A stretch of DNA of 64,000 nt from Agromyces aureus (lineage in GTDB: Bacteria > Actinomycetota > Actinomycetes > Actinomycetales > Microbacteriaceae), in the NCBI RefSeq assembly GCF_001660485.1, contig NZ_CP013979.1:3100001-3164000 (forward strand), given 5' to 3'. The notes below the pieces were generated by a model. That model saw nothing but the letters and a program-made list of their open reading frames with translations. It was not told where the DNA came from and did no database searches. This document shows, in pieces, positions 39,848 to 47,879 of this stretch. A program made the translations under genes and the position numbers. Position 1 is the first letter of the stretch, and the number at the start of each line of letters is the position of its first letter.

Positions 39848-40981
39848 CTACCGAGCCGGCGTGGTCGCTCGAGATGTTGCGTCCAGCCGCAGGTAGAGCT
39901 CCCGGTGCACGTCGTTGCAATGCTCCCACGTGAAGGCCGCCGCTCGCCCGACCCCGCGCGCCGAGAGCTCGCCACCGCGAAGCAGGGCTTCCTCGATGCC
40001 CTTCGCGATGGATCGCGGGTCCTCGGGATCGAAGTACACAGCGGCGTCCGCGCAGATCTCCGGAATCGAGCCCGACACCGACGCAGCCACCGGGCACCCG
40101 GCTGCCATCGCCTCGAGCGGAGGCAGCCCGAAGCCCTCGTACAGGCTCGGGAACACGAGGGCCGCAGCCGTGCGGTAGAGCTCGCCGAGCTCTTCCCGGG
40201 AGACGTGGCCTGCCCATTCGACCCCGTCCGGCAAGTCGCCGAGCTTGTCGAGATCGCCGCCGCTCAGCACCAGGCGAAGCCCTGGGCGCTGTTCCCGCAC
40301 GATCTTCAACGCCTCGAACAGACGCGCGTGGTTCTTGTGTCTCCACGCGCGAGCCGGGTAGAAGAGGAAGTCCTCCCTGGCTCCGAGGTTCGGGGCGAAG
40401 TCAACCGGGTCGTACCCGAGGTGGGCGACCGTGATCCGGTCCGGCTCGATTCCGAGATGATGAACGAGCCGCTGCTTCGTGAACTCGCTGATGGTCACGA
40501 CCGCATCCGCCCGTTTCGCGGCCCGATCGTACGCGAAGGAACGGAACAGTCGCTCGAGCGGATGGAAGAGCTCGGGCAGATCGAGGTGCTGGGTATCGGC
40601 GATCGAGACGATGGTGGTCTGCGACCGGAGCGATGCCGGTATCGGCACCGTCAGCGGGAAGTGCACGATCCTCGACGCGCGCATCGAACGTCGCAACGAC
40701 CGCGAACGGATCACCACACGTGCCATGCCGAGCAGCCGCTGCAGGCCGGACGCCCCAGATGCCGTCGAGGCGATTTCCTCGGCCACTCCTCCGTTCCACC
40801 CAGCGGCGTTGCGAGGAAGGTGCACGTGGACATCGAGCGCCGGGTCGCGCGAAAGGCGCGCGACCGTCTCCTTGGCGTACACCTCGCCGCCCCCGTGCCC
40901 GCCGGGGTACAGGGTCAGAAGGGAGATGGACACGCGAGGCCGAGGCGATGCGCTGGTCGATTCTGGAGTCACGTCACCCAT
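39848..40981 (-). CDS. GT4-family glycosyltransferase
   Basis: A 377-residue GT-B enzyme. The N-terminal domain has the Gly-rich loop LYPGGHGGGEVYAKETV. The C-terminal donor domain has FLFYPARAWRHKNHARLFEAL, GGDLDKLGDLPDGVEWAGHV and the EX7E-type motif SLYEGFGLPPLEAMAAGCPV. Relatives include mannosyl-, rhamnosyl- and fucosyltransferases. Proximity to the gmd pair makes a GDP-6-deoxyhexose or GDP-mannose donor plausible. Confidence 0.88.
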   Translation of the reverse strand: MGDVTPESTSASPRPRVSISLLTLYPGGHGGGEVYAKETVARLSRDPALDVHVHLPRNAAGWNGGVAEEIASTASGASGLQRLLGMARVVIRSRSLRRSMRASRIVHFPLTVPIPASLRSQTTIVSIADTQHLDLPELFHPLERLFRSFAYDRAAKRADAVVTISEFTKQRLVHHLGIEPDRITVAHLGYDPVDFAPNLGAREDFLFYPARAWRHKNHARLFEALKIVREQRPGLRLVLSGGDLDKLGDLPDGVEWAGHVSREELGELYRTAAALVFPSLYEGFGLPPLEAMAAGCPVAASVSGSIPEICADAAVYFDPEDPRSIAKGIEEALLRGGELSARGVGRAAAFTWEHCNDVHRELYLRLDATSRATTPAR

Positions 40982-41046
40982 TGTCTCAACTCGCGTCAGA
41001 TCCCAGGTGCACGCACGCCACGTGCCGATCGCTCCGATCGAACGCC

Positions 41047-41052
41047 TAGACT
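41047..41052 (+). promoter_or_regulatory. -10 box ahead of the flippase and its upstream mini-ORF
   Basis: TAGACT ends six bases before a GTG codon at 41059, the spacing of a leaderless start. The flippase ATG is 62 bases downstream. Confidence 0.4.
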
Positions 41053-41058
41053 CGGTCG

Positions 41059-41118
41059 GTGATCATCTCGCCCGCGCCCCTCGACGAAGCCGTTACCGGT
41101 TCGGACCGAACCCGATGA
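41059..41118 (+). CDS. Possible leaderless mini-ORF coupled to the flippase (19 aa)
   Basis: GTG at 41059 opens a 19-codon frame, VIISPAPLDEAVTGSDRTR. Its TGA overlaps the flippase ATG (ATGA at 41115-41118). If transcription starts at the GTG as the -10 spacing suggests, ribosomes loading there would reach the flippase start by coupling. The peptide itself resembles nothing known to me. Confidence 0.25.
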   Translation: MIISPAPLDEAVTGSDRTR

Positions 41119-42371
41119 CGAGCGTCGAGGAGTTCACGGCTCCCCCCACGGACCACGGGGCCGGATTCACACGGGTGCTCGTGGCGACCGTCGTCATCGG
41201 CATCGCCGGATACGCAATCACCTGGCTCGTCCCGCGCGTCGTGGGCGTCGGCGAATACACGACCTTCGCCCTGTTCTGGTCGTTCGCGTTCCTCGTCGTG
41301 GCGGGCCTCTCCGGCGTTCAACAGGAGATCACGCGGGCCACACGGCTCGCCGGTGCTCCGCGCATCGATCGCGCTGCGCACGCCGGACGGTTCGCGCTCA
41401 TCGCCGCCTCCCTCGTCGGCGCACTCGTCATCGGATCGGCGTTCCTGTGGGCCGAGAACCTCTTCCCGGGCCTCGGATGGGCGATGGTCCCCCCGTTGAC
41501 CGTCGCGGCCGCGTCGTACACCCTGGTCGCGGTGCTGTCCGGCACCCTGTACGGCGTCGCGGCATGGACCGCCGTCGCATGGTGCATCGCACTCGACGGC
41601 ACGATCCGACTCGTCCTGATCGCGACCACGCTGCTCTTCACACACGATCCGGTCGTGCTCGCGTGGGCGATCTCGCTGCCGTTCCTGATCACCTTCGTCG
41701 TCATCTGGCTCTCGATCCGTAAGTCGCTCGCAGGGCGGACGCACCTCGATGTCACGTATCGCGAGCTCACCTGGAACTCCGCGAGAACGATCATCGCGTC
41801 GATCTCGATGGGAGCGCTCGTCAGCGGTTTTCCGGTGCTCCTGGGCCTGACCTCCCCGAACGCGCCGGAGGTGGAGCTGGGCGTGCTGATCCTCCTCTCC
41901 ACGCTCGTCCGGGCCCCGCTCATCGTGGTCGGCATGGCGCTGCAGAGCTTCCTGGTCGTGCTCTTCAAGGAACGCACCGACCGCCGACGACTCCTGCTCG
42001 CGATCGAAGCGGTGGTGGCCGGCGCAGGACTGGTGATCGCCGGTCTGGGATGGTGGCTCGGCCCCGCCGTGTTCGAGTTCCTCTTCCCCGGCGAACCCGT
42101 TCCATCCGGCGCCCTCATCGCCGTGCTCGCCCTCTCGTCCGCCTTGGTCGGCGCGCTCTGCGTTACGGCGCCCGCCGCACTCGCGCTCTCGATGCACGGG
42201 CTTTACACGGCGGGGTGGGTGGTCGCCGCACTCACGACGCTCGCGTGCCTGCTCGCACCGCTTCCGCTGGAAGCCCGAACGATCGTCGCACTCCTGGTGG
42301 GTCCGGCCTGCGGTCTCGCCGTCCACATCATCGGACTCTCGCTCGGCACGCGACGGCAGCGCACGAAGTAG
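41115..42371 (+). CDS. Wzx-like polysaccharide flippase
   Basis: A 418-residue protein with about 12 membrane helices, of the MOP/polysaccharide exporter type. Segments such as VLVATVVIGIAGYAITWLVP, FALIAASLVGALVIGSAFLW and LLAIEAVVAGAGLVIAGLGWWL are typical, and the conserved central loop TWNSARTIIASISMGALVSGFPVLLGL is present. It would move lipid-linked repeat units across the membrane. The ATG at 41115 begins the conserved part. It is the only flippase seen in the locus. Confidence 0.83.
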   Translation: MTSVEEFTAPPTDHGAGFTRVLVATVVIGIAGYAITWLVPRVVGVGEYTTFALFWSFAFLVVAGLSGVQQEITRATRLAGAPRIDRAAHAGRFALIAASLVGALVIGSAFLWAENLFPGLGWAMVPPLTVAAASYTLVAVLSGTLYGVAAWTAVAWCIALDGTIRLVLIATTLLFTHDPVVLAWAISLPFLITFVVIWLSIRKSLAGRTHLDVTYRELTWNSARTIIASISMGALVSGFPVLLGLTSPNAPEVELGVLILLSTLVRAPLIVVGMALQSFLVVLFKERTDRRRLLLAIEAVVAGAGLVIAGLGWWLGPAVFEFLFPGEPVPSGALIAVLALSSALVGALCVTAPAALALSMHGLYTAGWVVAALTTLACLLAPLPLEARTIVALLVGPACGLAVHIIGLSLGTRRQRTK

Positions 42372-42416
42372 GCTCGACCCGTCTCGAGACTCGAGCCGTC
42401 TGACGAACGGAGAACG

Positions 42417-43172
42417 ATGGCACCGGATGACCCAGCGGAGGGCTACTCGGATTGGAAGGGCTGGACCGCCGACACCTTCGGACACCTCAGTCGCGGTGAC
42501 GACGACTATTACGCTCGTGAGGTGCGCGATGCCACACGGCGGACGTCGATCGGCACGGTTCTCGAGATCGGATTCGGAAACGGTGCGTTCCTCGCATTCT
42601 GTCGGAGCCGTGGGTGGGACGTCACGGGTGTCGAACTGCTTCCCGAGTTGGTCGAGGCCGCGAAGGCGGCGGGATTCGCCGCGTACCCGAGCGATCGACT
42701 CGACGAGGTTCCGGACGCGAGTTTCGATGCGGTCTTCGCCTTCGATGTCTTCGAGCACATCCCGCCCGAGGCCAGCGTCGAGTTCCTTCGCACGCTCAAG
42801 GCGAAGCTCCGTCCCGGCGGGGTGCTCGTGCTCCGCTATCCGAACGTCGACACGTGGATCGGAAATCCGTTCCAGTTCGGCGACGTCACCCACGTGAACG
42901 CGATCGGCGCGCTCAAGATGGGCTATTACGCCGATACCGTCGGCTTCGACCTCGTCATCCTGCGGGCCACGAAACGTCGCGGTTTCGCGGTCTCACCCAT
43001 CCACGGCGTGCACGCGCTCACCGCTGGGGTCCTCGCGAAGATCGTCGCCGGTGTGGCGAAGGCCGTCTACTTCCCGGATATCCGCGTCGTGCTCTCGTCG
43101 TCCTCGGTGATCTCGATCCTGACGCCGCGAGAAGAGCGCGACGGCCCGCTCGACGGTTCCTCGTCACGATGA
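42417..43172 (+). CDS. Class I SAM-dependent methyltransferase
   Basis: A 251-residue Rossmann methyltransferase. SAM-binding motif I is VLEIGFGNGAFLAFC (about residues 43-57), motif II is WDVTGVELLPELVEAA, and FAFDVFEHIPPEASVEFL and LRPGGVLVLRYPNVDTW follow. The second half resembles enzymes that methylate sugars or lipid-linked intermediates. A polysaccharide methylation role is inferred from context. GGAG lies five bases before the ATG. It ends with a 9-base convergent overlap with the DUF2304 gene. Confidence 0.85.
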   Translation: MAPDDPAEGYSDWKGWTADTFGHLSRGDDDYYAREVRDATRRTSIGTVLEIGFGNGAFLAFCRSRGWDVTGVELLPELVEAAKAAGFAAYPSDRLDEVPDASFDAVFAFDVFEHIPPEASVEFLRTLKAKLRPGGVLVLRYPNVDTWIGNPFQFGDVTHVNAIGALKMGYYADTVGFDLVILRATKRRGFAVSPIHGVHALTAGVLAKIVAGVAKAVYFPDIRVVLSSSSVISILTPREERDGPLDGSSSR

Positions 43173-43535
43173 TCCGGGGCCCGGGCGCTCGTCTTCGAGC
43201 GCGCGGATCCGGAGATCCTGGAGGGCGGACTGCTCCGCGAGCACCCGGGTCTTGCTCTCGAGCACCGTCAGTTCAGCGCTGGTCTGGATGCAGACGAGGA
43301 ACAGGATGGCGATGCTCACGAAGAACACGAGGTTCACCGGGACGGCGATGCCGATCGCCTGAGCCGCCCAGTCGAGCGTGACCGGGAATACGCCCACGAC
43401 AAGTGCGAGCACGCCGGCGAGCAGCCACCAGAAGGCATGCCGCTCACGCAGGCGTCGCCGCCGGAGCATCTCGACGACGACGACAAGAGTGCCCAGTGCC
43501 GCGAGGATTCCGAAGATGTAGCTGGTGACACTCAC
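43164..43535 (-). CDS. DUF2304 small membrane protein
   Basis: A 123-residue protein with three hydrophobic helices (SYIFGILAALGTLVVVVEML, FWWLLAGVLALVVGVFPVTLDW, VNLVFFVSIAILFLVCI) and a C-terminal coiled region (LESKTRVLAEQSALQDLRIRALE). DUF2304 proteins commonly follow DPM-like GT2 genes. Here the GTG start overlaps the GT2 stop (GTGA). It probably anchors or assists the GT2 enzyme in polyprenyl-phosphate-sugar synthesis. Confidence 0.82.
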   Translation of the reverse strand: MSVTSYIFGILAALGTLVVVVEMLRRRRLRERHAFWWLLAGVLALVVGVFPVTLDWAAQAIGIAVPVNLVFFVSIAILFLVCIQTSAELTVLESKTRVLAEQSALQDLRIRALEDERPGPGSS

Positions 43536-44269
43536 AGTTCGGAGACTCCGGTTCTGAACGTCGATGCGGGGCGCACGAGGGCGAAGACCATCGCGAGCAT
43601 CGCACGCCCGAGGTAGACGGCCGATTTGAACGGATTGTGCGACGGAACGCCCGCAGCGCGCTCGCGCATCGCCGTGGGCACCTGTCGCACGACGCAGCCC
43701 GCGCGAAGGGCGATCACGAGGGCCTCGATCGTGTCGCCCAAGTACTCGGCCGGATAGTGCTCCGCGAAGAGTCGCAACGCCTTCGGCCCGGAAGCGCGGA
43801 AGCCCGAAGTCGTGTCCGTCAGTCTCGTTCCGGCGAGCTTGCTCAGCGATGACGCCAGCAGCTTCATCGCCCACCAGCGAGGCCCGGTCGAGTGGTAGTC
43901 GCCCTCGCCGGCGAAGCGTGCACCGAGCACGATGTCGGCCTCGGAGAGCTTCTCGAGGAGTTTCGGCACGCCAGCCGGATCATGCTGCCCATCGGCGTCG
44001 ATCTGCACGGCGACCGAGTATCCGTTCGCGACGGCGTAACGGAAACCGGCGCGCATCGCTCCCCCGACGCCGAGATTGAAGGGCAGCCTCAGCACGCGCG
44101 CGCCCGCCGCCGCGGCCACCGCCGCAGTCGCGTCGGACGACCCGTCATCCACGACGAGAACGTGAGCCCCGGGCAGCACGCTGAGAACCTCGGTCACGGT
44201 GCGCCCCACCGATGCCTCTTCGTTATAGGCGGGCATCACGATGAGCGGTCGGTCGGGGGCGTCTGGCAC
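43532..44269 (-). CDS. GT2 polyprenyl-phosphate glycosyltransferase (DPM1-like)
   Basis: A 245-residue GT-A enzyme. Motifs are PLIVMPAYNEEASVGRTV, VLVVDDGSSDATA, SVAVQIDADGQHDP (metal-binding DAD) and LTDTTSGFRASG. It lacks its own membrane helices, consistent with the coupled DUF2304 partner. Likely product is a polyprenyl-phosphate sugar used by GT-C enzymes outside the membrane, possibly the large membrane proteins at 49-56 kb (inference). The GTG start lies six bases from a TAGGAT box. Confidence 0.87.
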   Translation of the reverse strand: MPDAPDRPLIVMPAYNEEASVGRTVTEVLSVLPGAHVLVVDDGSSDATAAVAAAAGARVLRLPFNLGVGGAMRAGFRYAVANGYSVAVQIDADGQHDPAGVPKLLEKLSEADIVLGARFAGEGDYHSTGPRWWAMKLLASSLSKLAGTRLTDTTSGFRASGPKALRLFAEHYPAEYLGDTIEALVIALRAGCVVRQVPTAMRERAAGVPSHNPFKSAVYLGRAMLAMVFALVRPASTFRTGVSEL

Positions 44270-44275
44270 GAACCG

Positions 44276-44302
44276 ATCCTACCAAGCACGCTGGGATAGG
44301 AT
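44276..44302. promoter_or_regulatory. Divergent -10 boxes for the GT2/DUF2304 and FucNAc operons
   Basis: TAGGAT on the minus strand (44276-44281) lies six bases from the GT2 GTG, implying a leaderless mRNA. TAGGAT on the plus strand (44297-44302) lies 67 bases from the capF-like ATG. The two identical hexamers are 15 bases apart. Confidence 0.42.
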
Positions 44303-44369
44303 CTCGGAGGGCGAACAGCCCCTCACCACGCGCAGACGCGCCCACCGATTCACAGCAGAGAGCGAGTCC

Positions 44370-45461
44370 ATGTCACGTATCGCGGTGTCTGGCGCCAACG
44401 GGTTCTTGGGCTGGCACACACGGTGCGCGATCGAGGGCCTTGGGCACTCGTCTGCTGCATTCCGCGTGGGCGACGGGTTCTCGCCGACTGCGGCGGCATC
44501 CGCCATTGACGGCGCGAGCCGCCTCGTGCATCTCGCCGGCGTCAATCGCGGAAGCGATGCCGAGGTGCACGACGAGAACGAACGGTTCGCCCGTCAGGTC
44601 GCAGAAGCCCTTCGGCTCGCCGAAGAACCACCACCGGTCGTGGTCTTCGCGAACTCGATCCAGGCCGAGTTGGGGAACGTCTACGGCGAAGCGAAACGAC
44701 GCTCGGCCGGCATCATCGCCGCCGCCTGCGAAGCGGTCGGAGTCGAGTTCGTCGACGTCCGACTGCCGAATCTCTTCGGAGAGCACGGTCGTCCGTTCTA
44801 CAACTCCTTCGTCGCGACGTTCAGTGACCTGCTCGCGCGAGGCGGGACGCCGGTCGTCGAAGGGGATCGAGAGGTTCCGCTCCTCCACGCCCAGGCCGCG
44901 GCGGCCGCACTTCTCGGCACAGGCAGCATCGACGATCACCTGGTGCCGATGCGCGTCTCCTCCGTCCTGGCGGACCTGTCTCGATTCGCACGGGACTATG
45001 CGCACGGCACGATCCCAGCTCTCGAGTCCTCGTTCCAACGCGATCTGTTCAACACGTATCGGTCATTCGACTTCGGCATCCGACAGATGATCCCGCTCAC
45101 GAGGCACGCGGATGCCCGCGGCTCGTTCTTCGAGATCACGAGATCGGTCGGCGGTGCCGGGCAGTCCTCGTTCTCGACGACACGTCCGGGCGTGACCCGC
45201 GGCGATCACTACCACGCACGGAAGATCGAGCGCTTCACGGTCGTGCGCGGAACGGCGGTCATCCGGCTCCAACGACTGTTCAGCGATGACATCGTTCAGC
45301 TCCACGTGAGCGGCGACGAGCCGGTCGCCGTCGACATGCCGACCTTCTGGTCCCACAACATCACCAACACCGGCGCCGACGACCTCTACACGAACTTCTG
45401 GATCAACGAGATCTACGTGCCCGAAGACCCCGACACCTACCCGAAAGCTATTCCCGTATGA
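44370..45461 (+). CDS. capF: CapF-like bifunctional reductase/cupin for UDP-L-FucNAc synthesis
   Basis: Second step of UDP-N-acetyl-L-fucosamine formation: reduces the 4-keto intermediate from CapE. The 363-residue protein has an SDR domain (ISGANGFLGW-like SGANGFLGWHTRCAIEG, LVHLAGVNRG, YGEAKR as YxxxK; about residues 1-240). It is followed by a cupin (about 255-363: GVTRGDHYHARKIERFTVVRGTAVIRLQ with metal-ligand His, and FWSHNITNTGADDL). This SDR-cupin fusion is characteristic of CapF/WbjC/FnlB. It overlaps capG by ATGA. Confidence 0.9.
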   Translation: MSRIAVSGANGFLGWHTRCAIEGLGHSSAAFRVGDGFSPTAAASAIDGASRLVHLAGVNRGSDAEVHDENERFARQVAEALRLAEEPPPVVVFANSIQAELGNVYGEAKRRSAGIIAAACEAVGVEFVDVRLPNLFGEHGRPFYNSFVATFSDLLARGGTPVVEGDREVPLLHAQAAAAALLGTGSIDDHLVPMRVSSVLADLSRFARDYAHGTIPALESSFQRDLFNTYRSFDFGIRQMIPLTRHADARGSFFEITRSVGGAGQSSFSTTRPGVTRGDHYHARKIERFTVVRGTAVIRLQRLFSDDIVQLHVSGDEPVAVDMPTFWSHNITNTGADDLYTNFWINEIYVPEDPDTYPKAIPV

Positions 45462-46609
45462 GCAGCCGCCTGAAAGTTCTGACCGTCGTCGGTACGCGCC
45501 CCGAGATCATCCGGTTGGCCGCGACGATCAAACGCCTCGACGACACCACCGAGCACGTCCTCGTCCACACCGGTCAGAACTACGACTACGAGCTGAACGA
45601 GGTCTTCTTCGAGGACCTCGGCCTCCGGCGACCCGACCACTTCCTCGGCGCAGATGTCTCCTCGCTCGGCGCCGTCCTCGGATCGATCCTCGCGTCCGTC
45701 GAGCGTGTCCTGATCGCCGAAAGACCCGACGCAGTCGTCGTGCTCGGCGACACCAACAGCTGCATTTCCGCCCTCATGGCACGCCGGCTGAAGATCCCGG
45801 TGTACCACCTCGAGGCCGGCAACCGGTGCTTCGATGAGAACGTGCCCGAGGAGGTCAACCGCAAACTCGTCGATCACGTTTCCGATTACAACCTCGTCTA
45901 CACGGAGCACGCCCGGCGGAATCTCCTCGCCGAGGGGATCCACCCTTCGCGCATCCTGCTGACGGGTTCGCCGATGCGCGAGGTACTCGATGCGAACCGA
46001 GCCTCGATCGAGGCGAGCACGGTGCTCGAACGCGAGGGCCTCACGTCAGACGGCTACTTCCTGGTGAGCCTTCACCGTGAAGAGAACGTCGACAATCCGG
46101 AGCGTCTCGCTTCGCTACTCTCGGCGCTCAATGAGCTCTCGGCGCAGTACGCACTGCCGGTCCTCGTCTCCACGCACCCCAGAACCCGGAATCGGCTCGA
46201 ATCGCAGGATCCAGCACTCACGGCCTCGCTCGTCTTCCACGCGCCGTTCGGCTTCCACGACTACGTGCACCTGCAGCAGCATGCACGACTCGTGCTCTCC
46301 GACAGCGGCACCATCAGCGAGGAATCCGCCATCCTGAAGTTCCCGGCCGTCTCGCTCCGTGATGCGATCGAACGCCCCGAGGCGATCGACACCGGCGTGA
46401 CGATCACGACCGGGGTCGGGGCAGAGAGCATCCTCGACGCCGTGGCTGTGACGATCAGCCAGTGTGCTGCCGAAGGTGTGGGCGCGGCTCCGTGGGAGTA
46501 CGAGATCGCCGATGCGTCGCGCCGCGCCGCGAACTTCATCCTCTCGACGGCCCCGACGCACCATCAGCGCGCAGGCATCCGCATCGCGACTCCGGTCGAA
46601 CGAGGTTGA
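45458..46609 (+). CDS. capG: CapG-like UDP-N-acetyl sugar 2-epimerase
   Basis: Third step of UDP-L-FucNAc synthesis: C2 epimerisation of the CapF product. The 383-residue non-hydrolysing 2-epimerase has VVGTRPEIIRLAATIKRLD, HTGQNYDYELNEVFFEDL, LGDTNSCISALMARRLKIPVYHLEAGNRCFD, EVNRKLVDHVSDYN, SLHREENVD and LSDSGTISEESAIL. GNRCFDENVPEEVNR differs from the GLRTGD of true UDP-GlcNAc epimerases and fits the CapG/FnlC subgroup. It is coupled to capF. Confidence 0.9.
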   Translation: MSSRLKVLTVVGTRPEIIRLAATIKRLDDTTEHVLVHTGQNYDYELNEVFFEDLGLRRPDHFLGADVSSLGAVLGSILASVERVLIAERPDAVVVLGDTNSCISALMARRLKIPVYHLEAGNRCFDENVPEEVNRKLVDHVSDYNLVYTEHARRNLLAEGIHPSRILLTGSPMREVLDANRASIEASTVLEREGLTSDGYFLVSLHREENVDNPERLASLLSALNELSAQYALPVLVSTHPRTRNRLESQDPALTASLVFHAPFGFHDYVHLQQHARLVLSDSGTISEESAILKFPAVSLRDAIERPEAIDTGVTITTGVGAESILDAVAVTISQCAAEGVGAAPWEYEIADASRRAANFILSTAPTHHQRAGIRIATPVERG

Positions 46610-46643
46610 GCGACCGGCCAGCCGATGACATCGGGCTGAGACG

Positions 46644-47828
46644 ATGAAAATCCTCTTCGTGCACGAGGTGAACTACACCGAGAAGGTCATCTTCGAGATG
46701 CATGAGTTCCCCGAACTCCTCGCGCTCCGCGGGCATGACGTGTCGTTCTTCCATTTCCCCGAGCGTCCCGCGGTCGTCCGGCGTTCGCTTCGCACCTCGG
46801 TCGTCGAGATCCCCGGACGAGTGCACCCCGGCGCACGCATCCGTCTCATCACTCCGCCGACCCTCGGGGGCGGAACGCTCGATCGATACCTGGCTCCGAT
46901 CCTCGGCCTCCCGGCGCTCAGACGAGAGATCGTCCACGGCGGGTACGACCTGATCGTCCTCTACGCTGTGCCCACCACTGGTTGGCAGACGGTATCGATC
47001 GCTCGCCGACACGGCGTCCCGGTCGTCTTCCGCGCGTTGGATGTCTCGCACGGCATTCGCGATACACCGGTGTCCGCGCTGATCAAGCTCGCCGAGCGCC
47101 ATGTCTACCGTGGGGCGGACGCGTTGTCGGCGAACAACCCCGCCATGGCCAGATACTGCATCGAGGCGTCGGGTCGCACGGGTCCCACCCGGGTCGACCT
47201 CGCCCCGGTGGATCTCAGCCACTTCGAACGCGAGGTCCAGGCCGACATCCGACCACGGCTTGGCTTGAGTGCGGGTGATCGCGTGCTGCTCTACATGGGC
47301 ACGTTCTTCCCCTTCTCCGGACTCGACATCGTCGTACGCGGCCTGCCGGCGCTCATCGCCCGCGATCCCTCCATTCGACTGGTTCTCGTCGGCGGCGGCG
47401 AGCTCGAGAGCACCCTTCGTGCCACCGTCGAAGAGCTCGGCCTTGAACGGCACGTGCTCTTTACCGGAATCGTGCCGTACGCCGAACTTCCGGAGTACCT
47501 CGCGGCGGCGGATGTCGGTCTGAACCCGTTCGAGCCTGGGCTCGTCACCGACATCGCGATCCCTCACAAGGTTCTGCAGTACATGGCGTCAGGTCTCCCG
47601 GTGGTCTCGACGGATCTCGAGGGTCTTCACGGCGTGCTCGGCGACGAATCCGGGGTCACCTTCGTCGCGGGCCCCGCCGACGTCGCCGACGCAGCGTACG
47701 GACTTGCGACGATCGACCGGGCGATGCTGGCGAGCATCGCCGATCGCCAGCGTCGATTCGCACACTCGACCTTCTCGGAGGAATCGGCGGTCAGCGCCTT
47801 CGAAGAGCACCTCCGCACGGTGGGATAG
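46644..47828 (+). CDS. GT4 glycosyltransferase, probable L-FucNAc transferase
   Basis: A 394-residue GT-B enzyme: N-terminal acceptor domain (ILFVHEVNYTEKVIFEMHEFPELL), then donor domain with VLLYMGTFFPFSGLDIVVRGL, LVLVGGGELESTLRATVEELG and ECLNPFEP-type NPFEPGLVTDIAIPHKVLQYMASGLPVVSTDLEG. Lying between capG and capE strongly suggests it uses UDP-L-FucNAc, as WbuB-like enzymes do in comparable loci. The specificity is inferred from position. Confidence 0.85.
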   Translation: MKILFVHEVNYTEKVIFEMHEFPELLALRGHDVSFFHFPERPAVVRRSLRTSVVEIPGRVHPGARIRLITPPTLGGGTLDRYLAPILGLPALRREIVHGGYDLIVLYAVPTTGWQTVSIARRHGVPVVFRALDVSHGIRDTPVSALIKLAERHVYRGADALSANNPAMARYCIEASGRTGPTRVDLAPVDLSHFEREVQADIRPRLGLSAGDRVLLYMGTFFPFSGLDIVVRGLPALIARDPSIRLVLVGGGELESTLRATVEELGLERHVLFTGIVPYAELPEYLAAADVGLNPFEPGLVTDIAIPHKVLQYMASGLPVVSTDLEGLHGVLGDESGVTFVAGPADVADAAYGLATIDRAMLASIADRQRRFAHSTFSEESAVSAFEEHLRTVG

Positions 47829-47879
47829 CATGTCAAAGGCCGAACCGGCCCGTCACCACCTCGAGCAGAATTGCAGAGC

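Noticed and set aside
42372-42416. CTCGA-rich short repeats before the methyltransferase
   Set aside because: A few bases of self-complementarity in a 45-base gap are expected by chance at this GC.
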